This document shows positions 16,701 through 22,188 of a DNA stretch of 22,188 nt, piece by piece (the stretch's first letter is position 1; every line of letters starts with the position of its first letter). The notes below the pieces were generated by a model that saw only the letters and a list, made by a program, of their open reading frames with translations, did no database searches and was not told the DNA's origin. Source of the DNA: a virus; IMG/VR virus record IMGVR_UViG_3300035187_001745, positions 1 through 22,188 of that record. One strand, given 5' to 3'. Both the position numbers and the translations under genes were made by a program.

Positions 16701-17162
16701 TTCTACTCGTACAATCCCGAAAATATGTGTAATGCCAATGACGATATGGTATCCTTTAAGAACGGGCGTGTATGGGTGCATAATACAGGGCAATATGCTA
16801 ACTACTACGGCACTCAATATGTAGCAAGCCTTAAAGCGGTATCTAATGCAGCCCCAAGCGAAACTAAGGTGTATGAAACATTTACCGTAGAGGGAACGCA
16901 AGCCCCTAATGTTCCAAGCATACAAAGTTCTTTGCAGCAAAACAGTTTGCTAACACCGCAAATGTTTAGGCTATATGAGGGCAAATATTACACCAATTTT
17001 AAAAGGGACTTAGGTACTGTTGGTGTTCAATTCCCGCTACTAAATGGCAATAGGCTAAGAGGTAGGTGGCTTGTAATGAATATAGAAATGGGTACAAATA
17101 CATTCTCACGACTATATGCAGTTAATTTTAATTTCGTAAATTCGCCTATAAACGGTATTTAA
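13713..17162 (+). CDS. Large muzzle/tail-hub protein (P22 gp10-like role)
   Basis: At 1149 aa this is the longest complete protein in the window and directly follows the portal gene. The N-terminus, I-F-N-K-G-M-N-N-D-L (5-14) then Y-R-T-A-L-N-V-R-V-G (24-33) and E-N-A-L-G-N, is a signature I associate with the tail-tube/stabilisation proteins that form the muzzle of crAss-like phages. Later landmarks are L-L-Y-W-T-D-G-G (about 131-138), R-K-L-N-I-N-K-A, and a C-terminal part with Y-F-E-P-E-N-Y-W-S-S. The body alternates beta strands with aromatic and Asn/Thr-rich loops, as expected for a beta-propeller-like hub. There is no signal peptide or membrane helix. It would close the tail channel below the ring proteins. 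A receptor-binding function is less likely because the fibres are encoded elsewhere. Confidence 0.7.
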   Translation: MEKRIFNKGMNNDLAVEFIPQGQYRTALNVRVGYSDNDNMGTVENALGNTEVTSIDIPYNTGVYKCIGSKLDATANKIYAFLFNSIQAHRIIEYDISTNSISTVLESSVLNFDPDFLITGIAIVYLESDVPLLYWTDGGAPNGLPDPQCGSTVLENPIRKLNINKAKEYTLGNPNPIDAYQTIDVQIMDYIKWPPVFSPSVAMINDTTTNKNNIKGNLFQFRTAWRYDDFEKTAWSPISKVVNPINETVINNTTYLPTTFNNAIDITFDTGSEVVDVLYVAVRRSNNGGADTEGDFYLVDTLNKYDENGNVLIPSNSTYTYRFYNDRALLPIPLREQDLEFDNIPIYAQALEYIYGNRMTTANYAEQFDLPTPDIFLTNIEQRLPEPATLLNTIGGFAAVWSETNPPTLEVNGTPIVQLSRLFTIPNPYTYGVGTVLQFSFSTNATYVVTQADINNISQFITNIVNYINTQLPSGVFISAGQDGFFSFDGITYLPLAVNQFVIKSNIFQDLPPLSISIYSFDSGYSNWLSGFNKTFGLRYYDRGNRATSVITDNNFEIKVPSVQGSVGLYLKRNFIGWGINHTPPIYATHYQWVVKYSAPSFIDFSIRSVSNSGTQTELSLEPIIDYSTANPSSILSYNFTAGDRCQFLTTPTGVPFPNYIDVAVNAFDEGTSILSVDQVDFNSLLITAGALVRIYTPQPTLTDGQSFFYEFGKVYEIGDAGLNTRYHKGETQDQTPTLPATGIFDRGDVWIRPRRMATTNANTFQNYWVEDRNFSDFYSSIVWDKGRASIFNPDFKRVVREANIGYSEPFIPETNLNGLSRVYDTSFRQYERKYRGIQLLKNKNRNLTVFQELKTGMLMINQQVARDSNGGTFVLQTDDVLNPMTYYEKESGIGKNPESYAEDRGNMYYVDVLRGEIIRLGQDGMNVISDRGMHNYFKDLLGQISKSGKRVNIYGCFNKRFGQYEIAFEQTRLNDGNNLQAVTLAYFEPENYWSSFYSYNPENMCNANDDMVSFKNGRVWVHNTGQYANYYGTQYVASLKAVSNAAPSETKVYETFTVEGTQAPNVPSIQSSLQQNSLLTPQMFRLYEGKYYTNFKRDLGTVGVQFPLLNGNRLRGRWLVMNIEMGTNTFSRLYAVNFNFVNSPINGI

Positions 17163-17164
17163 AC

Positions 17165-17172
17165 TATATTTG
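17165..17172 (+). promoter_or_regulatory. Candidate promoter for the cargo genes
   Basis: TATATTTG matches TAnnTTTG exactly, in the 14-base gap between the muzzle and the first cargo gene. The -33 position holds only an approximate TTCG (17141-17144). With the usual distance, transcription would start at or next to the ATG at 17177, giving a leaderless message. The small gap makes a chance match possible. Confidence 0.3.
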
Positions 17173-17176
17173 TAGC

Positions 17177-17974
17177 ATGGACCCATTCACCATATCAGCA
17201 CTAATAAGCGGGGGAGTACAATTAGGAACAGGTATATACCAAGCTATTCGCAGTTCGCAAATTGAGGCGAACCGCCCTACCTATGAGATACCCGATGAGA
17301 TTAAACAGAACTTAACCCAAGCGCAGTTAAACGCTATTGAGGGGATGCCCGAAGATGTGCGTAACCGCTACATAGACCAACTGACAAGGACTATGGCAAC
17401 GGGCTTACAGGCTTTGGGCGATAGGAGAGGTGGTATAGCAGGGGTAGCAGGATTAGCCCGTACCGCAACAGACGCTAATAGAAATATAGCGGTTATGGAC
17501 GCACAGCAACGCCAACAGCAAGAAGCTAACCTTATGAACGCACGTCAAACTATGGCTAACTATAAGGACAAGGCTTTTGATTGGAACGAAAGGCAGAAAT
17601 ACTTAGAGGAAGCCCAAGCCAAACAAGCGTTGGCGGGTTCAGCTATCCAAAATATAACAGGTAGTGCCAATAATGTTATGGGCGGTATGATGCAAAGTAA
17701 GTATATGGACTTTTTAAAAGGTGCTTATGGTGGAGGCGCAACGGGCAACCCGATGGCTAAAATGTCGGGAGGAGGTATGCCAAACTACTTAAATCTTGGT
17801 ATTACAGGAATAGGTACAACAGGTGGACAACAACAGCCTACATTTAACGCTCCTGCTTATTTTGGCAATCAACAACAGCCAAATTATTTTGCACCGCAGT
17901 TCACTCTGCCGCAGGGATTTACACCTGACCCCAACATCGGTTATAATCAAGCACAACAAAATCCATTTGAATAA
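17177..17974 (+). CDS. Internal virion (ejected cargo) protein, small
   Basis: This 265-aa protein has the look of a small ejection protein, comparable in role to T7 gp14. The N-terminus holds an amphipathic or membrane-active segment (T-I-S-A-L-I-S-G-G-V-Q-L-G-T-G-I-Y-Q-A-I, 5-24). A long Ala/Gln/Arg-rich helical middle follows (about 70-160), then a Gly/Met/Asn-rich spacer. The tail from about 215 is full of Gln, Pro and Asn and probably disordered (N-Q-Q-Q-P-N-Y-F-A-P-Q-F). There is no enzymatic motif. It starts the block after the muzzle, where ejected proteins are often encoded in podoviruses, and its stop overlaps the start of the next gene (TAATG). Sequence identity with a named family is not claimed; role is inferred from composition and position. 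Confidence 0.55.
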   Translation: MDPFTISALISGGVQLGTGIYQAIRSSQIEANRPTYEIPDEIKQNLTQAQLNAIEGMPEDVRNRYIDQLTRTMATGLQALGDRRGGIAGVAGLARTATDANRNIAVMDAQQRQQQEANLMNARQTMANYKDKAFDWNERQKYLEEAQAKQALAGSAIQNITGSANNVMGGMMQSKYMDFLKGAYGGGATGNPMAKMSGGGMPNYLNLGITGIGTTGGQQQPTFNAPAYFGNQQQPNYFAPQFTLPQGFTPDPNIGYNQAQQNPFE

Positions 17975-19434
17975 TGGCAGAAGGAGCATTAGGAATATCA
18001 ACAGGCATAGGACAAGGAGAGGCGCAGATAATAAAGCCCTTTCAAAGTCCCGTTACCGCACAGCAATACGGTTCGGTAATGGCTGCCCAACAAAAGGCAA
18101 AAGCTGATAAAAGGTCAAAAACTTTAGCGAATATAGAAACCTTAGACTTCAAAGGTATGCCCAATGAAGCGGGCTTATTCTCTAAAGCCTATAATGAGAT
18201 AGTTGAGTTCGTAGCAAACGCTGACCTTAACGACCCTTATATTGACATTCAAATGAAACAAAAAATATCCGACCTAAAGACAAGGGCTAATATGTCGTAT
18301 GACCGAAAAATGGCGATAAACAATATAGTAGGCGATGTTCAAAAAGGGGAGGGTAAAAATATCTATTTAGGTATAGACGATGCTTTACAAAGTGCCGTAG
18401 CCGATATAGACTATAATACATTTAGCAACACAGAAGCATACGGCAAGGTTAATGCTGAACGAATGGCTAAACTAAGTGGTGTTAAGACCACACCTATTTA
18501 CGATATAGGGGCAGCCAAATCGGATATACTAAACCAAATAGGGAAGTGGGCTGATATTAATACACAAGGTAGAGTTTCGGAAACACCCGACAATGTTATA
18601 GACAGTTTTGTAGAAGCGGAATTAATGGGACACCCCAATGCCTATGCTACGTTTGAAAAGTTAATGAAAAACGATCCCGTTGGTGCTAAAGCAGCCAATA
18701 ATCAAGTAGACAAATACGCTTTCAACGCACTAAGGAAAGACCTAAAAGCAAAAAGTTTTACAGTAGGAAGCGATACTAACGTAAATATAACAAACACCCC
18801 CGCAGACAATGCATTAGGAATAGGCGGAGTATATAACAATCAAGGCTATCTATTGGGTGGCGGACGACACCCTATATACGGAAAAGAAATGCCTTCGGGC
18901 GAAATGCTAATGTCAGGATTTTCTTTTACCCCTAAAAACGCAATATCATTGCAGCCATCACAAGCGTTTGATGTAAGAACTTATTCTCGACCAGACACGA
19001 AGGGTAATTTGCAATTAAAAACAGGGCAGGTAGCTTTGGTAAACGTAGCGTCTAAAGATATTTATGTGCCTAAATACGGAATAACCATACCCGCAGGAAC
19101 ACCAATCCCTGATGGTGGAGATATGTACGAGGAAATCAAAGACCTTAATATCCCATTAAAGAAAGATTGGTATGTGGTGGGTGTTGACGACAACCTTAAA
19201 AAAACCATAGCTGTTCCTTTTAGCGCAGTTAGAAGCGCAATAGAGGGCGGTTTGACAAAAACAGGATTAGAGTTATTCAATAAAAACCTTGACGAATTAA
19301 AAGGTATATATGGCGTTGGTGTTCCACAGTCAACGGTAAAAACAACAGGCGGCACATCGCAGCCAAGCATTAAGCCAACAGGCGGGACTAAGACAACAGG
19401 TGGCAAGGTAAAAACAATGTTTAGTACAAAATAA
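17974..19434 (+). CDS. Probable internal virion protein, 486 aa
   Basis: No family is recognised with certainty. The first 130 residues look helical and charged (A-A-Q-Q-K-A-K-A-D-K-R-S-K-T-L). The middle mixes helices with short loops. From about 270 the sequence turns beta-rich, with G-Y-L-L-G-G-G-R-H-P-I-Y-G-K, a V-A-L-V-N-V-A-S-K-D-I-Y-V-P strand and I-T-I-P-A-G-T-P-I-P. The last 35 residues are a Thr/Gly/Lys-rich low-complexity tail with three T-T-G-G or P-T-G-G elements. There is no signal peptide or membrane segment. It lies between a small cargo-like protein and a very large one, joined to both by TAATG overlaps, which suggests the three are made together. Internal virion protein is the best guess; a tail-tip component cannot be excluded. 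Confidence 0.55.
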   Translation: MAEGALGISTGIGQGEAQIIKPFQSPVTAQQYGSVMAAQQKAKADKRSKTLANIETLDFKGMPNEAGLFSKAYNEIVEFVANADLNDPYIDIQMKQKISDLKTRANMSYDRKMAINNIVGDVQKGEGKNIYLGIDDALQSAVADIDYNTFSNTEAYGKVNAERMAKLSGVKTTPIYDIGAAKSDILNQIGKWADINTQGRVSETPDNVIDSFVEAELMGHPNAYATFEKLMKNDPVGAKAANNQVDKYAFNALRKDLKAKSFTVGSDTNVNITNTPADNALGIGGVYNNQGYLLGGGRHPIYGKEMPSGEMLMSGFSFTPKNAISLQPSQAFDVRTYSRPDTKGNLQLKTGQVALVNVASKDIYVPKYGITIPAGTPIPDGGDMYEEIKDLNIPLKKDWYVVGVDDNLKKTIAVPFSAVRSAIEGGLTKTGLELFNKNLDELKGIYGVGVPQSTVKTTGGTSQPSIKPTGGTKTTGGKVKTMFSTK

Positions 19435-22188
19435 TGGCAGAAGAACAAATAGCGGGCGGCGGTACACCAAAGCCATTAGAGCAATTTTACTTGGATATTA
19501 AAGACCACGTAGACGTTCCTAATACATACGCAGAATTTGAAAAGGTTATGTCAACAGGCAATAACCTACAAACGTTTTATGACCAAATAAAGGCTGATAT
19601 AGACGTACCTAAAGACTTTAATTCCTTTAAATCTACGCTATTTCCAAGCGGCACTAATCCTGCCGAAAAAAAAAACGAGAAACCCGCTACGGTATCACCT
19701 GCGGGAGGTGGTTCTTCGGGCTTACTATCGGTTAAGTTTGGTGGCGACCAATATGAGGTAAACCCTAAGACACAAGAGGTGTTTATGGGTGGAAAACGTG
19801 TAACCGTACCTCCACATATTAAAGACTACATTGCTAAGAATATGTTGGGGGTGGAACTTCCTAAGCAACAAGTTGGGGCTGCGGGAGAGTTAACACCCGA
19901 AATGTATGGCGGGGGGGTAGCGGGCGAACCCGTTGTAGATAAATTAGCAACACAAGCAATACAGAAAGGGCTTACGGGTGTAGCGGGAGAAACCAAACCA
20001 AGTATAAGCCCTGACATTAAAAACATACTAAGCAAAAACTTTGTTGACGTAGAGGTTTTTGAAAATGCAAACCCCGATATATTAGACCAAGCAGCTAAAG
20101 ACCTTAAAGAGTATACAGGAACAGACGTTGACCTGAAGTACCCCGAAACTTTAGATAAAGCCATTGGGGAGGCGAAAATATTGAGAGATACGGACGCATT
20201 TAATAAAATGGCTGCCGAAGCCTCAATGACACCTAAACAAGCGCAATCGGTAGCTTTTGACTATGCGGCAGAGAAGTTTTTAGGGGACGATGATAATGAA
20301 TTATATCGCATACAGAAACAAGTAGATAGCGCATTACAAAGTGCAGACAAAGATGAATTAAAGAAATTACAACCGCTTTGGGAGCAAGCCAAGAAGAATT
20401 TTCTCAATAAATATAACGATGATATATCAAGTCTGCAAAAGCAGATAGCCACAAGAAGGCAAATTGGCGGATTGCGTGATGGTATGGAATTGACGGCTGA
20501 TGATTTAGCTGATAAGAAAAAAGACCTTTCTTTGTTGCAACAGCAATATGTTGGCTTTACACAAAGCCCCGCCAAACTTGCTGATAACCTAATTAAAACA
20601 GATAGCAGCCTATCGGCTTTAGACCAACAGCTAAAGGATAAAACACCAAATCAAAAGTTAGGCATTATAGGCAACGCTTATATGGCACGTTATTTTTTGT
20701 TGGGCAGAAAGTTGGGTATCAAAACAAGTGATATATTAAACGAGGGAAATATCCGATTTATGACCACCGACAGGGGCAACAAAGGCTTGGTTGAGTGGTC
20801 TTTGGATAACATAAAAAATTACATGGGCTATGGTGATTTAGACGGAGAAGTAACGTCTAATGACCGTAAAGAGTTTGCAGAATTACACGGCAAATTAAAA
20901 ACACTACTACCTGTTTTATTAATTAACAAAAACCCAATACAGGCAGAGGAGGATAAGATAGGGGATATTTTTGTTAAGACAGCATCGCAATTTGCTCCTG
21001 CTACGCAAGCCCAAAATATGACAGGGCAGCAGGTAGCTAATACTTTGCAAGGCATACTTTCACAAGCTAATATAGATAATACAGAATTAACACCAACTGC
21101 AATACAAGCCATAGACACCAAGTTAAAAAAATATGGTTGGGGGCAATCTTTGGCACAGATGGGCGGACAAACAGCGCAGATAGTAATACCTATGATGGTA
21201 TCGGGCGGTTTGTCGGGGGCTGCAATAGAAACATTGGCACTAAGCCCTCGCACAGCTTTTTTGGCACGTTTTTTACTTAATAACCCTATTGGAAAGATAG
21301 CTAAAGGAGCAGCGCAATATAGGCTTGCGGGTGAGATAGCGGGCAATACAGATGAATTAGACTTAGGCACAGGCGGGACGGCAGGCGCAGTAGACGCAGC
21401 CTTAGACGCTTTGGGTGGAAAATTCAAAATGCTGAAGCCTTGGCTAAGGTTGAAATTTGGTAAAAAGGCGGGAGAGATAGCTTCATACATAGCAACACAA
21501 GGAGCAAAGGGCGGAGGTGAGTTTATACAAGAAAGCGGGGAAACTATCTATCAGGCTTGGCGTGATACCCCCGAAGGAAAATCTACATTTGATACCCTTA
21601 AACAACAGTTTGGCGATGTAGACGATATTGTAAAATTTGCCGTTGGAACTATTATTATGGGTTCGGGAATGAGTATGGCTTCTGATTTAGGCTTTAACAA
21701 AGCAAGGTTAGATGCAGTTAGGCAAATGACACCCGAACAACGTGCTAAATTTGATGCTGCCGTAACGTATTTTAAAGACCAAGATAACCAAGTAGCTAAG
21801 GGCGCTATTGATGAAGTTTTACCAAAGGCTAAGACAGAGGTTTTAGAAGATAATATAGACGATATAACAGCCGTAAAAAACAAATTACAAGCCGAAGTTT
21901 ATAAGATACAGTCAGAAGATGATGTAACGCCCTATTCTGTAACTGTTAATGGTGTTACCTATTCGGGAACAACCCCGCAAGAATTACGGGCTGACCTTGA
22001 CTACATAGAGTATGTGTCTAACAAAACAAATGAAGAATTATACAAAAGAACCCAAGAAGCCGAAACGCCAACGGATACGGAACAAGTACAGCAGCAGCCA
22101 ATCGCAGAAGAAGGTGTTGGTGTTGAAGGAGCAGTAACAGAAACCACCCAAACCCAAACCCAGCCAAGCGACACAGCTAATCTACCAC
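19434..22188 (+). CDS. Giant internal virion/ejection protein (partial, 3' end missing)
   Basis: The frame stays open for at least 918 codons to the end of the window; the true length is unknown. Residues 18-40 and 48-70 are a tandem repeat with an exact 30-residue period (F-Y-x-x-I-K, D-V-P, then F). A long, mostly helical region with charged stretches follows. Around 583-603 (I-V-I-P-M-M-V-S-G-G-L-S-G-A-A-I-E-T-L-A-L), 606-615 and 732-750 (I-V-K-F-A-V-G-T-I-I-M-G-S-G-M-S-M-A-S) are hydrophobic segments that could insert in a membrane. Between them lies G-G-G-E-F-I-Q-E-S-G-E-T-I, like sequences in very large polyvalent proteins ejected by phages. The visible end is a Gln/Thr/Glu low-complexity linker, so further domains, perhaps catalytic, probably follow. 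No polymerase, peptidase or lysozyme motif is seen in the visible part. It starts by TAATG overlap with the previous gene. Confidence 0.6.
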   Translation, partial: MAEEQIAGGGTPKPLEQFYLDIKDHVDVPNTYAEFEKVMSTGNNLQTFYDQIKADIDVPKDFNSFKSTLFPSGTNPAEKKNEKPATVSPAGGGSSGLLSVKFGGDQYEVNPKTQEVFMGGKRVTVPPHIKDYIAKNMLGVELPKQQVGAAGELTPEMYGGGVAGEPVVDKLATQAIQKGLTGVAGETKPSISPDIKNILSKNFVDVEVFENANPDILDQAAKDLKEYTGTDVDLKYPETLDKAIGEAKILRDTDAFNKMAAEASMTPKQAQSVAFDYAAEKFLGDDDNELYRIQKQVDSALQSADKDELKKLQPLWEQAKKNFLNKYNDDISSLQKQIATRRQIGGLRDGMELTADDLADKKKDLSLLQQQYVGFTQSPAKLADNLIKTDSSLSALDQQLKDKTPNQKLGIIGNAYMARYFLLGRKLGIKTSDILNEGNIRFMTTDRGNKGLVEWSLDNIKNYMGYGDLDGEVTSNDRKEFAELHGKLKTLLPVLLINKNPIQAEEDKIGDIFVKTASQFAPATQAQNMTGQQVANTLQGILSQANIDNTELTPTAIQAIDTKLKKYGWGQSLAQMGGQTAQIVIPMMVSGGLSGAAIETLALSPRTAFLARFLLNNPIGKIAKGAAQYRLAGEIAGNTDELDLGTGGTAGAVDAALDALGGKFKMLKPWLRLKFGKKAGEIASYIATQGAKGGGEFIQESGETIYQAWRDTPEGKSTFDTLKQQFGDVDDIVKFAVGTIIMGSGMSMASDLGFNKARLDAVRQMTPEQRAKFDAAVTYFKDQDNQVAKGAIDEVLPKAKTEVLEDNIDDITAVKNKLQAEVYKIQSEDDVTPYSVTVNGVTYSGTTPQELRADLDYIEYVSNKTNEELYKRTQEAETPTDTEQVQQQPIAEEGVGVEGAVTETTQTQTQPSDTANLP

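Noticed and set aside
20828-21490. 220-aa open frame on the minus strand opposite the giant cargo gene
   Set aside because: The forward frame is continuous over this whole stretch. The reverse product is Pro/Ser/Ala/Cys-rich without any domain.
1-22188. Stop-codon recoding, as in some crAss-like phages
   Set aside because: Genes with clear ends use TAA mostly, TAG at the ends of the second and third connector genes, and TGA at the end of the HTH gene. All long frames read through in the standard code.
1-22188. tRNA genes, CRISPR arrays, insertion sequences, integrase or attachment sites
   Set aside because: Nearly all bases are accounted for by genes and short promoter or terminator gaps, and none of these elements was recognised.

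Overview
The window is a dense virion-morphogenesis region of a tailed, podovirus-type phage, probably infecting a Bacteroidota host. Base composition is about 40% GC and gene starts lack Shine-Dalgarno sequences. Leaders are A-rich, and three intergenic or junction sites match the Bacteroidota -7 promoter element TAnnTTTG. The portal, ring/adaptor, muzzle-type tail and internal-cargo proteins resemble those of crAss-like and related Bacteroidota podoviruses. These family calls come from reading the proteins, not from a database search. TAA, TAG and TGA all serve as stops, so there is no sign of stop-codon recoding.

Layout: (i) 1-771 (+), the C-terminal nuclease part of the large terminase, cut by the window start. 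(ii) 758-2635 (-), a four-gene reverse-strand island. From its promoter end it encodes a small HTH regulator, a 228-aa unknown, a 96-aa unknown and a protein that reads as two GroES/Cpn10 co-chaperonin domains in tandem. (iii) 2636-2718, a compact divergent promoter region with a direct repeat between the two promoters. (iv) 2719-5218 (+), a scaffold-like protein and the major capsid protein, followed by an intrinsic terminator. (v) 5286-6329 (+), an unknown 347-aa protein between two terminators. (vi) 6410-9347 (+), two fibre-type proteins, the first with an unusual cysteine-rich domain. (vii) 9347-11451 (+), three ring/adaptor-like connector proteins. (viii) 11455-17162 (+), the portal and a 1149-aa muzzle-like tail hub. 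(ix) 17177-22188 (+), three proteins that look like internal ejected cargo; the last has at least 918 codons and runs off the window.

How the parts work together (inference): scaffold and capsid protein build the procapsid, the terminase fills it through the portal, the ring proteins and muzzle close the short tail, the fibres bind the host, and the cargo proteins are ejected to open a channel or act early in the cell. The tandem co-chaperonin probably helps the host GroEL fold a phage protein; by analogy with T4 gp31 the capsid protein is the obvious candidate. The HTH protein may control both its own island and the structural operon through the shared promoter region.

The best candidate for something not described before is the reverse-strand island with the duplicated GroES-like protein and its own regulator. 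No tRNA, CRISPR array, integrase, reverse transcriptase or insertion sequence was seen. No gene-free stretch exceeds 300 bases.
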